Shown here: in pieces, positions 44,283-56,365 of the stretch
Numbering within the stretch: the stretch's first letter is position 1
How the letters are laid out: the number at the start of each line of letters is the position of its first letter
From: Myxococcales bacterium
GTDB lineage: Bacteria > Myxococcota_A > Polyangia > Polyangiales > Polyangiaceae
NCBI GenBank assembly: GCA_025351875.1
Contig: JANXVA010000414.1
Coordinates: 1-64,000 of the forward strand
Length of the DNA stretch: 64,000 nucleotides
Reading direction: 5' to 3'
Translations under genes and position numbers: made by a program
The notes under the pieces: model-generated
What the model was told of the DNA's origin: nothing
The model's input: the letters and a program-made list of their open reading frames with translations, nothing else
Databases searched by the model: none

Positions 44283-47011
44283 ATGGCGAAGGCGAGCGGA
44301 GCGGCTTCTCCGGGCATGCGGCAATACCTCGCCGCCAAGGCTGCTCACCCGGATGCGCTCCTCTTCTTCCGGATGGGAGATTTCTACGAGCTCTTCTTCG
44401 ATGACGCCGTCGTCGCATCGAAGGCGCTCGAGCTCACGCTGACGAGCCGAAACAAGGGCGCGGAGGACCCGATCCCGATGGCCGGGGTGCCCCATCACGC
44501 GGGCGCGGCGTATGTCCAGCGCCTGCTCGATCAGGGCTTCAAGGTCGCCATCTGCGAGCAGATGGCGGATCCGGCGACCGTGAAGGGCATCGTCCCGCGG
44601 GAGGTCGTCCGCGTGGCGACGCCCTCTATCGCCTACGACGACAGCGGGCTCGACGCGCGCAAGAACCTCTTCCTCGCCGCGCTCGACGTCCACGCCACGA
44701 CCGGTCGGGTCGGCATCGCCGCGCTCGACTTCTCGACGGGTGAGCTGTGCGCATGCGAGGCCGAGAGCGTGGGGGCGGCGCTCTCCGAGATCGTTCGCCT
44801 CGACCCTCGCGAGGTGCTCGGCGGTACGGGCTCGTCCGAGCTGCTCGCGGCCGTTCGTGCGGCGCTGCCGCGAGCGACCGTTCGCGATCTCGAAGGCGCC
44901 ACGCGAGACCTCGCTGGCGCGCTGGCATCGCTCGACGGCGTGCTCGGCACGGGCGAAGCACGCAAGGCCTGCGCGAGCGACCTCGCCCTCGTGGCCGCGG
45001 CGCGCTGCGTGGGGCTCGCCCAGGAGTGCGAGCCCGGCCGGAAGCTGCCGATCAGTCGGCTGGTTTCTTACGAGCTTGGCGACACGCTATGCTCGACGAC
45101 TCCGCCCAGCGGCACCTCGAGCTCGTTCGCACGATGGACGGCGACTCCGCGAAGGGGGTCGGCTCTCTCCTCTCGCAGATCGATCTCACGCGCACGTCAC
45201 CCGGCGCGAGGCTCCTTCGTCGCCGCTTGCTCGCCCCGCGCACCGACGTGGTCGAGATCCGCCGCAGGCTCGACGGCGTGGAGCTCTTCGTCACGCAGCC
45301 TGGGCTCCGCGCAGAGATCCGTGCTCGTCTCGACCGCGTGGCCGACATCGAACGGCTTGCGGTGAAGCTCGCCGTCGACCGCATCGGTCCGCGCGAGCTC
45401 CTCGCGCTGCGTACGTCCCTTGCCGAGCTCCCCGGAATCGACGCCGCCCTCGCTGCATGTCGCGATCCCGGGGTGCGCGAGGCGCTCGGCCTGGAGGGCG
45501 CCCCGAGCGACGTCGGTCAGGCCGCTGCCGCGAAGGCGAAGGCGAAGAAGGGGAGCGTTGCGTTTCTCGATCGCGCCGAGGACATCCATGCGCTCCTGGC
45601 GAGCGCGATCGTCGACGATCCGCCGGTGCGCTCGAGCGACGGCGGCGTCTTTCGCGACGGCTACGACCCCGAGCTGGACGAGGCCCGCACCCTCACGCGC
45701 GACGGACAGCGCCTCATCGTCGACCTCGAGGCGCGGCTCCGCGAGGGAGCCCAGATCCCAAGCCTGAAGCTGCGCTTCACGCGTGTCTTCGGCTGGTACA
45801 TCGAGGTCACGCGCACGCATCTCGCGAAGGCCCCTCGGGAGTGGCGCCGCAAGCAGACCATCGCGACCGGCGAGCGCTTCACGTGCGAGGAGCTCGACAC
45901 GCTCGCCGACAAGCTCGCGCACGCCGAGGATCGCCTCGCGTCTCGGGAGAGCGAGCTCTTCAGCGATCTCGTGAAGCAGCTCGCCGCTCACTCCGAACGA
46001 CTTCGCGCCGTGGCCGCGCGCCTGGGAACGCTCGACGTCTCGAGCGCGCTCGCGGAGCTCGCTCATCGCGACGACTACACGCGGCCCGACGTCGACGACT
46101 CTTGCGAGCTCATCCTCGAGGACGCACGCCATCCGGTCGTCGAGCATCTCGCCGCGGCCGGGCGCTTCGTTCCGAACGACGTCGTGCTCGACGCCATGGC
46201 CGAAGCATCCTCGGATCGTTCGCGACTCTGGATCGTCACCGGCCCAAACATGGCCGGTAAATCGACGTTCATGCGTCAGGTCGCGCTCGCCGTGGTGCTC
46301 GCCCAGATGGGGTCGTTCGTGCCCGCGCGTCGCGCGAAGATCGGGGTCGTCGACCGCGTCCTCACACGCGTCGGCGCGAGCGACAACCTCGCGCGTGGCG
46401 AGAGCACGTTCATGGTCGAGATGAAGGAGACCGCGAACATCCTTCGCCGCGCCACGCGCCGCTCGCTCGTCGTCCTCGACGAGATCGGCCGAGGAACCAG
46501 CACGTATGACGGCCTCTCGATCGCCTGGGCCGTCGCCGAGCACCTCCACGACGTCGTCGGCTGTCGTGCTCTCTTCGCCACGCACTACCACGAGCTCACG
46601 GATCTGACGGCCAGCTGCGCCAGCGCCGAGAACCACAGCGTGAGCGCGCGTGAGCACGCCGGGAACATCGTCTTCTTCCACAAGGTCCAGCGCGGTGCAG
46701 CCTCGCAGAGCTACGGCGTGGCGTGTGCCCGCCTGGCGGGACTGCCCGAGCCGGTGCTCGCTCGAGCGCGCGCGATCCTCGGCTCGCTGGAGGGCGGAGC
46801 CGCGTCTCCGGGCGGTGGGAAGCCCGCGCGCGGGAAGCGGGCCCCGCAGCTCGATCTCTTCGGAGCGGGCGCCACCGCGAACGTCTCCGCCGAGCCCACG
46901 CCCGCGAGCCCGGCCCTCGACATGCTCCGCGCCCTCGACCTCGATCGGATGACACCGCTCGAAGCGCTCACGACGTTGGCGAAGCTGAAGGGGCTCGCTG
47001 AGCCGACGTGA
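44283..47011 (+). pseudogene. mutS: DNA mismatch repair protein MutS with apparent 1-nt-deletion frameshift near 45087
   Basis: N-terminus ([35 protein letters not shown]) in frame to ~45087. The rest ([19 protein letters not shown]...TGPNMAGKSTFMRQVA...DEIGRGTSTYDGLSIAWAVAEHL) is in the -1 frame. Confidence 0.93.
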
Positions 47012-47934
47012 GCGACGCACGAAGGAGCAGGCAGCTTGGCCTCGGGCTCGTCGCCATCGCCGCGATGGGGTGGGGCACGTGGCCCCTCATCTTGAAGAAC
47101 GCCCCGATGCCGGCGGCGCTCCAGTCGGCCGTGCTGATGGCCGTCCTCACGCTCGCGAGCCTGCCCGTCATGCTCCGGGACCGCGTCCGCGTGCGGCCGA
47201 CCCTCCGGGAGTGGGTAGGCGTCGCGTGGCTCGGCGTGGGCGACGCTCTCAACGTCGTGCTGTTCTTCGCCGCCTACCAGCGCACGACCGTCGCGATCGC
47301 GGTTCTCACCCACTACCTGACGCCGATCTTCGTCGCGCTCGCGGCTCCGATCGTCCTGCGCGAGAAGGCGCGGCTGCGCACCTTCGGCGCCGTCGCCGTG
47401 GCGTTTGCGGGGCTCGTCCTCCTTCTCGAACCGTGGCGCGTCGGTCTCGGTCGCAACGACATCGTCGGCGCCGCGCTCGGCGCGGGGAGCGCGGTCTTCT
47501 ATGCGTCGAACGTGCTGGTGAACAAGCGACTCGTTCGCTCGTTCTCGGGCAGCGAGATGATGTTCTTCCACGGCCTCGTGGCGACGCCGCTGCTCTTCGC
47601 GCTCGTCCCGACCCAGGAGTACGCCCTCGTCTCCAAGAGCGCGCTCGTCGTCGTCCTGCTCGGCGCCCTCGGCCCGGGTGCCCTCTGCGGGCTCCTGTTC
47701 GTCTGGGGGCTGCGCCGTGTCGCGGCGAGCCACGCGTCGGTGCTCACCCTGCTCGAGCCGTTCGTCGCGGTCCTGCTCGCGGCGGCGATGATGGGGGAGC
47801 GAGTCGGACCGATCTCGCTCGTGGGCGGTGCGCTGATCCTGGGGGGCGCGTTGCTGGTCGTCACCGGGGCTGTACCAGGCACGAGCACGACGGCGGGCGA
47901 CGAGGCCAAAGGTGGAGTAGACTCCGCCGCATGA
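47008..47934 (+). CDS. EamA/DMT-family transporter
   Basis: Two EamA repeats; YQRTTVAIAVLTHYLTPIFVALAAPIVLREK; EPFVAVLLAAAMMGERV. Confidence 0.85.
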   Translation: MSDARRSRQLGLGLVAIAAMGWGTWPLILKNAPMPAALQSAVLMAVLTLASLPVMLRDRVRVRPTLREWVGVAWLGVGDALNVVLFFAAYQRTTVAIAVLTHYLTPIFVALAAPIVLREKARLRTFGAVAVAFAGLVLLLEPWRVGLGRNDIVGAALGAGSAVFYASNVLVNKRLVRSFSGSEMMFFHGLVATPLLFALVPTQEYALVSKSALVVVLLGALGPGALCGLLFVWGLRRVAASHASVLTLLEPFVAVLLAAAMMGERVGPISLVGGALILGGALLVVTGAVPGTSTTAGDEAKGGVDSAA

Positions 47935-48893
47935 GCGACCGGGACTCGCTCATCTCCATCGCGCCGGTAGCACCGGGGGAGATCCTCGTCGTCGACGACG
48001 ACGAGGCGACGCGCCGTGCCGTCATCACGCACATGACAGCGCTAGCCATGCGAGTCGTGCAGGCCGAGAGCGGCTTGCGCGCGCTCGAGGTCGCTGTCGA
48101 GAAGGCAGCGACCCTCGACTGCATCCTGCTCGACCTCGTGATGCCCGGCGACGACTCCTGGGTCGTGCTCGAGAAGCTCCGCGGCGACCCCGACACGGCG
48201 TCGATCCCGATCCTGCTCCTCACGGACGGCACCCCCAGCGAAGCCGACATGCTCAAGATGATCGAGCAAGGGGCCGTGGATCACCTGACGAAACCGCTGT
48301 CGGGGACGCTCCTCTGCGCAAAGGTCCGCGCCGTCTGCGAGCGTTCGCGCACCCAGCGCGAGCTCAAGAACAAGCTTCGCTTCGCGCTCGACAACGCCGC
48401 GCACGACGGGCTGACCGGTCTCTTCAACCGTCGCTACTTCGACCGACGCCTCCGCGAGGAGATCGCGCACGCGAAGCGGCACAAGCGCCCCTTCTCGCTG
48501 GTGATGCTCGACCTCGACCACTTCAAGCTCGTGAACGACACCTACGGTCACGAGGACGGCGACCGTGTGCTCCGTCACATCGCCGAGGTCGCGCAGGCGC
48601 AGCTTCGCGAGGACGACGTTGCATGTCGCTACGGTGGCGAGGAGTTCATCCTCCTCCTCCGCGATACGGGGGGGATGGCGGCGCGGGTCGTCGCGAACCG
48701 CCTCCGGACGAACCTGGCCAATCAGCCGATCGCGCTCGGCCCGACCGACGAGCTCCGCCACATCACGTTCAGCGCCGGCGTCGCCGCCGCGGACGAGCGC
48801 AACTCGTTCAACACCGAGGACATCGTCTCGCGTGCCGACGCGGCCCTCTATCGCGCGAAGCGCGCGGGTCGAAACCGCGTCGAGACCGAATAG
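47931..48893 (+). CDS. Response regulator with GGDEF (diguanylate cyclase) output domain
   Basis: Receiver domain ILVVDDDEATRRAV...ILLDLVMPGDD; active-site CRYGGEEFILLL; ADAALYRAKRAGRNRVE. Confidence 0.95.
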   Translation: MSDRDSLISIAPVAPGEILVVDDDEATRRAVITHMTALAMRVVQAESGLRALEVAVEKAATLDCILLDLVMPGDDSWVVLEKLRGDPDTASIPILLLTDGTPSEADMLKMIEQGAVDHLTKPLSGTLLCAKVRAVCERSRTQRELKNKLRFALDNAAHDGLTGLFNRRYFDRRLREEIAHAKRHKRPFSLVMLDLDHFKLVNDTYGHEDGDRVLRHIAEVAQAQLREDDVACRYGGEEFILLLRDTGGMAARVVANRLRTNLANQPIALGPTDELRHITFSAGVAAADERNSFNTEDIVSRADAALYRAKRAGRNRVETE

Positions 48894-48896
48894 CCC

Positions 48897-50399
48897 CTAC
48901 GTTCGCCCCGTCGTCGACATGCGCGGATCGAGGAACGTCGCGCCCTCGGCGGTCGCGGCGGTCGCGGGATCGCCCTCGACGGGAAGGCCGAGGTCGACGG
49001 ACCGGAGGAGGCCGACCTCGCCGAGGCCGAACGTCTCCTCCGCGACCTCCTGGAACGCGCGCTGCTTCGGCGCGGAGTCGAGCCACACGGTGATCTCCTT
49101 GCAGCGCATGCCGCCCAGCATCGCGTGCCAGCGCAGCGTCGTCATCATGGCGTTGGCCGACATCTCGATGCCGACGCGCGCGGCGCCCGTGCCCAGCGCC
49201 GGAACCGCGAGCGTATGACAGCCATGCTCGTCCGCGAGCAGCAGCGCGCGCGCGAAGGCGCGGCCGACGCACGACACCTCGTTCCATGCGCTGACCGCGT
49301 GGAAGACGTGCTTCGTCGACAGCGCGCCGGGCTCGGTGCGGATGCACGAGCCGAGCGGTCGCTCGCCTCCGCTCATCGCCTCCGTCTCGATCGAATCGCC
49401 GCCGCGCAGGCGTAGCGCCTCGCCGACGCCGCTTCGCATCTTCAGCTCGAAGTTCGCGCTCGAGACGATGGCCTGTGTCTCCGCGCGGGCGATGTCTCCG
49501 ACCTTGAACGAGACCCTCACGGGACCGAGGAGGAGCGTGCTCGCGTCGAGGCGGCTCGCGGCCAGCTGCGGTGGCTCGAGCGCGCGCCCCAGCATCGAGA
49601 AGTGGTGCAGCGGCGCCGACATGTCCTCTGGCCTCCGGCGCACGTCCTTCTCGAGCATCGCGCGGAGGAGCTGCTGGAAGTACGCCTCCGCCGGCGTACC
49701 GGGCGGGGGCATCCGTGCCGGCTTGGCCGGGTCGAGGATCTCCTCGACGCTGTCGAACGGCGCACGGCCGTAGCGGAGATCGCACGCCGTCGCCGCCGCG
49801 CCCCAGACGTCCGTGAAGCGACCGACCTCGCCGCCCCGGAACTGCTCGGGCGCCATGAACTTGAGCGTGCCCGCGTTGTCGCGGACGCCGCCGTCGGACA
49901 CGGCGACGGCGATGCCGAAGTCGCCGAGGCGAATCCCGCTCTCCGGCGCGCCGAAGATGTTCGACGGCTTGAGGTCCCGATGCACGACGCCCGCCTGGTG
50001 GGCTGCGCGGAGCCCGAGCCCCATCTCCCGCATCATGTGGCACACGAGCCAGAGCGGAAGCCCGACGCCGAGTGAGCCGCGGCGCCGGCGGTCGAGCTCT
50101 GCGAGGTCGAGTCCGTCGACGTATTCCTGGACGAGGAACGGAATGCCCGAGCCAGGGACGACGCCTGCGTCGATGGCGCGCACGATCCGCGGGCTCGCGA
50201 CGCGCGCCATGAGACGCGCCTCCGACCGCACGCGAGCCGCGGCGATCTCCGGCCCTTGGGCCTCGAGGAGCGCGCGACGCAGCGTCTTGATGACGACCGG
50301 CACGGCGAGGCCCTCGTGCTTCGCGAGCCAGACGTCGCTCATGCCTCCTTCGCCGATGAGGCCCCAAACGTCGTAGCCAGGGACGGTGAGGCCGCTCAT
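48897..50399 (-). CDS. Serine/threonine protein kinase with C-terminal macro domain
   Basis: GEGGMSDVWLAKHEG, VVHRDLKPSNIFG, LGDFGIAV, APEQFRGG. C-terminus GDIARAETQAIVSSANFELKMRSGVGEAL...VFHAVSAWN...VPALGTGAARV...ITVWL is macro-domain-like. Confidence 0.88.
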   Translation of the reverse strand: MSGLTVPGYDVWGLIGEGGMSDVWLAKHEGLAVPVVIKTLRRALLEAQGPEIAAARVRSEARLMARVASPRIVRAIDAGVVPGSGIPFLVQEYVDGLDLAELDRRRRGSLGVGLPLWLVCHMMREMGLGLRAAHQAGVVHRDLKPSNIFGAPESGIRLGDFGIAVAVSDGGVRDNAGTLKFMAPEQFRGGEVGRFTDVWGAAATACDLRYGRAPFDSVEEILDPAKPARMPPPGTPAEAYFQQLLRAMLEKDVRRRPEDMSAPLHHFSMLGRALEPPQLAASRLDASTLLLGPVRVSFKVGDIARAETQAIVSSANFELKMRSGVGEALRLRGGDSIETEAMSGGERPLGSCIRTEPGALSTKHVFHAVSAWNEVSCVGRAFARALLLADEHGCHTLAVPALGTGAARVGIEMSANAMMTTLRWHAMLGGMRCKEITVWLDSAPKQRAFQEVAEETFGLGEVGLLRSVDLGLPVEGDPATAATAEGATFLDPRMSTTGRT

Positions 50400-50451
50400 G
50401 ACCGGAGCGTACCTCGCTTTGGGTGGCTCCGAGGGGCCCCGAGCGGACCGC

Positions 50452-51249
50452 TCACCGAGCTGCCCGTTCACGCTGGCGACGTGATCGGAACGCAAGCACG
50501 ATCGAGATGACCGCGAAGTACGGGAGCACGTAGGCGATGAGCGCAGCCACGAGGCGCATCGCCGTCGTGAATCCCTGGCGCTGCGCGGACGCCGTCTCTT
50601 GCACGACGCCGACCGGACCCGACACCTCTGCGCTACCGGTGTCCGTGAACAGGTGGACGAATCCGCTGACCATCGCGACGACTACCCTTGCCGGCCTGAC
50701 GAGCCCCTCGGCGACCGCGTGACCGACTCCGATCTCCACCTGCTCGGCCGGAGGGCTCACGAGGAGCTTCGGCGGCGCCCCCTGCGGAGTCGCCTCGAAG
50801 GTGAGTGTTCGTCCCTCACGCTCGACGTCGATGCGCACCGTCGGGTTCGCGTGCACGGCGACGGCGCGCTTCAGCCCGTTCCAGTCGTGCACCGCCTCGC
50901 CGTCGAGCGACAGGATGCGATCGCCGTCCTGGACCCCGGCGCTCGCGGCGGGCCCGTGCGGCGAAACGCGGACACGCATGCTCGTCTCATCGACGTGAGT
51001 ATCGCCGCCGGCGAACAACCCAGCTGCGATCATCAAGCTCGACGCGAGATACCACCCTACGATCCCCCCGGCTGCGCGCGCGAGTGCGAGCGAGAGCGCC
51101 GGGGGCGGTGCGTCCATGCGCGTCGAGTACGCGTCGCGAAGCGCTCGCTCGCCGAACGGCAATCCGGCGGCCCAGCGCCCGGCGATCGCGACGGCAAGCG
51201 CGAAGGCACCGCTGCTCGCGAGCGTCACGATGGCGAGGAGGACGTACAT
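50452..51249 (-). CDS. PDZ-containing membrane protein resembling RseP/site-2 protease but lacking HExxH
   Basis: PDZ (VSPHGPAASAGVQDGDRILSLDGEAVHDWNGLKRAV); SGPVGVVQETASA as in RseP family; no HExxH in the ORF. Confidence 0.65.
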   Translation of the reverse strand: MYVLLAIVTLASSGAFALAVAIAGRWAAGLPFGERALRDAYSTRMDAPPPALSLALARAAGGIVGWYLASSLMIAAGLFAGGDTHVDETSMRVRVSPHGPAASAGVQDGDRILSLDGEAVHDWNGLKRAVAVHANPTVRIDVEREGRTLTFEATPQGAPPKLLVSPPAEQVEIGVGHAVAEGLVRPARVVVAMVSGFVHLFTDTGSAEVSGPVGVVQETASAQRQGFTTAMRLVAALIAYVLPYFAVISIVLAFRSRRQRERAAR

Positions 51250-51267
51250 TGGCGCGCCGGAAGGTCG

Positions 51268-51660
51268 CTAGTGCGCCGACTCCTTGACGTGCTCAGCGTA
51301 CGCCTTCTCGTCGAGGAGGCTGTTCAGCGCGCTCGTGTCGGCCGCCTCGATGACGACCATCCATGCCTTGCCGTAGCAGTCCTCGTTGACGAGCTCGGGC
51401 TTCGCGTCGAGGTCCTTGTTGATCTCGACGACCTTGCCGCTGACGGGAGCGAAGAGATCGCTGAGTGTCTTGACGCTCTCGATCGTGCCGAACGCCTTAC
51501 CGGCGGCGATCGCGTCACCGACCTTCACGTCCAGATTCACGAGCGTGATGTCGCCGAGCTGCTCGACGGCAAAGGACGTGATGCCGACGGTGACGCGATT
51601 GCCGTCCACCTTCGTCCACTCGTGGTCGTTCGTGTACTTGAGGCCCGCGGGGATGTTCAT
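51268..51660 (-). CDS. gcvH: Glycine cleavage system H protein
   Basis: YTNDHEWTKVDGNRVTVGITSFAVEQLGDI; lipoyl-site region GTIESVKTLSDLFAPVSGKVVEIN. Confidence 0.97.
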   Translation of the reverse strand: MNIPAGLKYTNDHEWTKVDGNRVTVGITSFAVEQLGDITLVNLDVKVGDAIAAGKAFGTIESVKTLSDLFAPVSGKVVEINKDLDAKPELVNEDCYGKAWMVVIEAADTSALNSLLDEKAYAEHVKESAH

Positions 51661-51678
51661 GACAGTCCGATTCTCTCT

Positions 51679-52788
51679 TTATTGGCTGCGCTTGTAGAAC
51701 GGTGTCTTCACGACCACCGCTTCGACGTTCTTTCCGCGACAATCGACCAGGAACTTGGTGCCGATCGCGGTCATCGCCGTCGGCAGGTAGCCGAGGCCGA
51801 TGCTCTTGCCGACGGTCGGGCCGGGGCTGCCGCTCGTGCAGATGCCGACCTCCTTGCCATCGACGTCGCGGAGCGGGTAGCCGTGGCGGGCGATGCCGCG
51901 TCCGAGCACCTCGAAGCCGACGAGCTTGCGGGGAAGGGGAGCCGCCTTGATCTTCTCGAGCGCCTCCTTGCCCACGAACATCGGCTTGTCGAGCTTCACG
52001 ACCCAGCCGAGGCCGGCCTCGAGGGGGTTGGTCGTCTCGTCGATGTCGTTGCCGTAGAGCGAGAGCCGCGATTCGAGTCGCAGCGTGTCACGCGCCCCGA
52101 GGCCCGCGGGCTTCAGGCCGAGGGGGCGGCCGAGCTCGATGAGCTGATCCCACAGCGCGGGCGCGTCGTCCCAGGCGCAGAAGATCTCCACGCCGTCCTC
52201 GCCGGTGTAGCCGGTGCGCGCCACGGTGCAGCGCACGTTCGCGACGATCGCATCGCGAAAGTGGAATGCCTTCAGCTCGCGGAGCTTCGCGGCGTCGCCG
52301 CCCGCGAGGGAGAGCACGTCGAAGGCCTTGGGTCCCTGGAGCGCGATGAGGGCCGTGGCGTCGGTGCGGTCGTCGAACTCGCAATGATCGACGGCGGCCT
52401 TCTTGAACACCGCCGCGATCTTGTCGTGGTTGGAGGCGTTGCAGACGATGAGCCAGCGCTCCCGCGCGGCGCGGTAGACGATGAGGTCGTCGAGGATCGT
52501 TCCCTGTTCGTTGCAGCAGGCCGTGTAGAGCGCCTGGCCGTCGACGAGCTTGGAGGCGTCGTTCGTGATGAGGTAATCGACGACCGCCGCGGCGTGCTCG
52601 CCTCGCATCTCTAGCTCGCCCATGTGCGAGACGTCGAAGATCCCGCAGGCCGTGCGGACCGCCTGGTGCTCGTCGACGATGCCGGTGTACTGGACGGGCA
52701 TCTCGAAGCCGGTGAAGGGCACCATCCGCGCTCCGGCCTTCACGTGGCGGTCGTGGAGCGAGGTCTTGCGCAGCGCGGGGTCGGTCAT
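51679..52788 (-). CDS. gcvT: Glycine cleavage system aminomethyltransferase
   Basis: [51 protein letters not shown]. Confidence 0.97.
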   Translation of the reverse strand: MTDPALRKTSLHDRHVKAGARMVPFTGFEMPVQYTGIVDEHQAVRTACGIFDVSHMGELEMRGEHAAAVVDYLITNDASKLVDGQALYTACCNEQGTILDDLIVYRAARERWLIVCNASNHDKIAAVFKKAAVDHCEFDDRTDATALIALQGPKAFDVLSLAGGDAAKLRELKAFHFRDAIVANVRCTVARTGYTGEDGVEIFCAWDDAPALWDQLIELGRPLGLKPAGLGARDTLRLESRLSLYGNDIDETTNPLEAGLGWVVKLDKPMFVGKEALEKIKAAPLPRKLVGFEVLGRGIARHGYPLRDVDGKEVGICTSGSPGPTVGKSIGLGYLPTAMTAIGTKFLVDCRGKNVEAVVVKTPFYKRSQ

Positions 52789-52880
52789 GACGAAGGCAGA
52801 CTAGTCGACGAGCCACGCACTGTCAGCCTGGTCTCGAAGGATCTTCCGCGGCCTGAGTTCGATGGCGCTATGCTCGTTTC

Positions 52881-53855
52881 GTGAAGCTTCCTGGGGTGCG
52901 GATCGCCGTTCTCGTGGCGCTCGGCTGTGGATGCGGCATCACAGTCGTCGGAGCCCTCGAGCCCGACGGCGGCGCCGCAGACGGCGGCTCCGAAGCAGGC
53001 GCCCAGCTTCCCGACGGCGGCTCCGTTCCCGACGCGATGGAAGCCGACTCGGGGGACACGATCATCGACATCGTGCCGCTCGACGCCTCGTTCGACGTGA
53101 ACCCCGCCAACTGCGCGGCCGGTTGCGACGGCGGCGTCTGCGACGGCGGCTGGTGTACGTTCACGTGTGGCGCGTCGCAGTGCCTGAACGCTCCGGTCGT
53201 CTGCCCGCCGGGTATCCCCTGCGCGGTCGCGTGCAACGCGAAGGGCTCGTGCGACAAGGGCGTCAACTGCGGCGCGGCCACGGCATGCGACGTCCGGTGC
53301 AACGGCGACACGACGTGCATCAACGACAAGGTGACGTGCTCGGGCGTCGCTTGCACCATCACGTGCTCCGGCAACGGCTCGTGCACCCAGGGCGTCGAGT
53401 GCGACGCCGGTCTCTGCGCCATCGGTTGCACCGGCACGAGCTCGTGCGTCAACTCGACGGTCGAATGTCGTGGGGAGACGTGCCAGGTCGTCTGCGGCAA
53501 CGGAGCCGGTAAGGGCAAGGGCTCGTGCGATCAGGGCGTCACCTGCATCGAGGCACAGGCTTGTGACATTGCCTGTCAGGACGGGAACACCTGCATCAAC
53601 AGCCGCATCACGGCGATCGCCCGCAACCGCGCGACGGTCCGTTGCACGGCCCCGGGCTCTTGCACCAAAGGCATCCAGACGACCTCCGCGGATGGCACCG
53701 CCGTTTGCAGGAACACGATGTGCGGGCCCGGGATCTCCTGCGACGGCGGCTCGTGCAGCGCGCGCTGCGTCAACAAGGACGTCGGTCTGTGCTGCAAGGC
53801 CGCGAACTGTCAGGTGCAGAACACCAGCTGCACGCTCTCGGATACCTGCCCCTGA
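52881..53855 (+). CDS. Cys-rich secreted lipoprotein with internal repeats
   Basis: Signal peptide/lipobox LGCGC; repeated C-x-GxGSCxxGVxC-type units. Confidence 0.65.
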   Translation: MKLPGVRIAVLVALGCGCGITVVGALEPDGGAADGGSEAGAQLPDGGSVPDAMEADSGDTIIDIVPLDASFDVNPANCAAGCDGGVCDGGWCTFTCGASQCLNAPVVCPPGIPCAVACNAKGSCDKGVNCGAATACDVRCNGDTTCINDKVTCSGVACTITCSGNGSCTQGVECDAGLCAIGCTGTSSCVNSTVECRGETCQVVCGNGAGKGKGSCDQGVTCIEAQACDIACQDGNTCINSRITAIARNRATVRCTAPGSCTKGIQTTSADGTAVCRNTMCGPGISCDGGSCSARCVNKDVGLCCKAANCQVQNTSCTLSDTCP

Positions 53856-53911
53856 GCTCCGACGTGGTCGTGGCTCTCCCCACGGCCGGTTAAGCGTTAT
53901 GCTCGCCCTCG

Positions 53912-54826
53912 ATGGCCACGCCGTTCGACCGCGCCGCCCGGCGCTACATCGAGGAATGGGTGCCGCGGTTCGTTCCGTATCACACGGATCTCGTTCGTGA
54001 GCTCGCGCTCGTGCAAGGCCAGCGGGTCATGGTCGCGCGGTGCGGCCCGGGCGCCGAGGTGCTCGCCGTGGCTCGCGCCGTCGGCGACCGCGGCAAGGTC
54101 CGCGCGACCGACCCGAACGCAGAGATGGTCGGCGTCTGCGACGAGCAGGTGAAGAAGGCCGGCTTCCCCGCGGTCACGTGCGAGTGTGCCGAGGCCGACG
54201 ACGTCGGGGAAGGCGGCTGGAACGCAATCGTCTGCGCGTTCGGTCTCTGGACGCTCACCGACCGCCCGGCCGTGCTGCAGCGATGGGCCGCTTCGCTCGC
54301 CCCGAACGGCAAGGTCGGCATCCTCACCTTCGGGCCGCCAGACGAGAGCGACCCGTTCGAGATCCTCGCGCGCTCCCTCCGCGAGCTCGAGCCCGATGCC
54401 GCGACGAAGCCGCCGCGCATCGAGGCGAGCCGCGAGTCGCTCCTCCGCACGTTCGAGGACGGCGGGCTCGCGCTCGTCCGCCACACGGTGCTTCATCACA
54501 CGGTCTCGTTCCCCACCGCCGAGGACTTCACGAACGCCATTCGCGAAGGCCGGACGTGGCGGACCGTGTGGGAGGAGCTCGGCCCCGAGCGCATGGGCCG
54601 CGTCACCGCGCACTTCTACGATCAGGTCGGAGGCCCGACGGCGCCGCTCGTCTTCGAGCCTGCGGCGACGCTCGCGATCGCCGCGCTGCCCGGCGCGGAG
54701 GTGGAACTCGCCGTGCGTCCGAGCGTGGTCGCGCCCCGTCTCTCCAAGACGCCGCCTCCGATGGAGGCCGTCGCTCTGCCGCGTCCGCGCGCCGAGCCGT
54801 GTGACGAAGAGAAGCCGAAAGGCTGA
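53912..54826 (+). CDS. SAM-dependent methyltransferase
   Basis: VMVARCGPGAEVLAVARAVGDRGKVRATDPNAEMV (motif I-like); NAIVCAFGLWTLTDRPAVLQRWAASLAPNGKVGILTF. Confidence 0.82.
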   Translation: MATPFDRAARRYIEEWVPRFVPYHTDLVRELALVQGQRVMVARCGPGAEVLAVARAVGDRGKVRATDPNAEMVGVCDEQVKKAGFPAVTCECAEADDVGEGGWNAIVCAFGLWTLTDRPAVLQRWAASLAPNGKVGILTFGPPDESDPFEILARSLRELEPDAATKPPRIEASRESLLRTFEDGGLALVRHTVLHHTVSFPTAEDFTNAIREGRTWRTVWEELGPERMGRVTAHFYDQVGGPTAPLVFEPAATLAIAALPGAEVELAVRPSVVAPRLSKTPPPMEAVALPRPRAEPCDEEKPKG

Positions 54827-54960
54827 TGGCGCCTCCGCCGAGCACGAGCTCGAGGGGCGGTTCTCGTGCGAAACCTGGCCTAATCCTGGCTTGATAGGGC
54901 TTTGCAGCGCGCCGTTGACGCGCTAGTAGGAAGCCTCGAAATCTTCCTCAGGAGTCGCGA

Positions 54961-56322
<1,362 letters not shown>

Positions 56323-56365
56323 AAGACGCTGAAAGAAGGCTCCTTTGTGGGAGTCTCTAGTGCAT

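Noticed and set aside
41227-44418. 1063-aa minus-strand ORF
   Set aside because: Shadow ORF opposite the 1039-aa lipoprotein; no recognisable motif.
47070-47930. N-terminal extension of the GGDEF response regulator ORF
   Set aside because: The extension is an out-of-frame shadow of the EamA transporter gene; ATG at 47931 begins the receiver domain.
54827-54960. SAM riboswitch or sigma-54 promoter upstream of metK
   Set aside because: No recognisable SAM/SAH riboswitch consensus. A GG-N10-GC match exists (tggcctaatcctggct) but the -12 box is weak.
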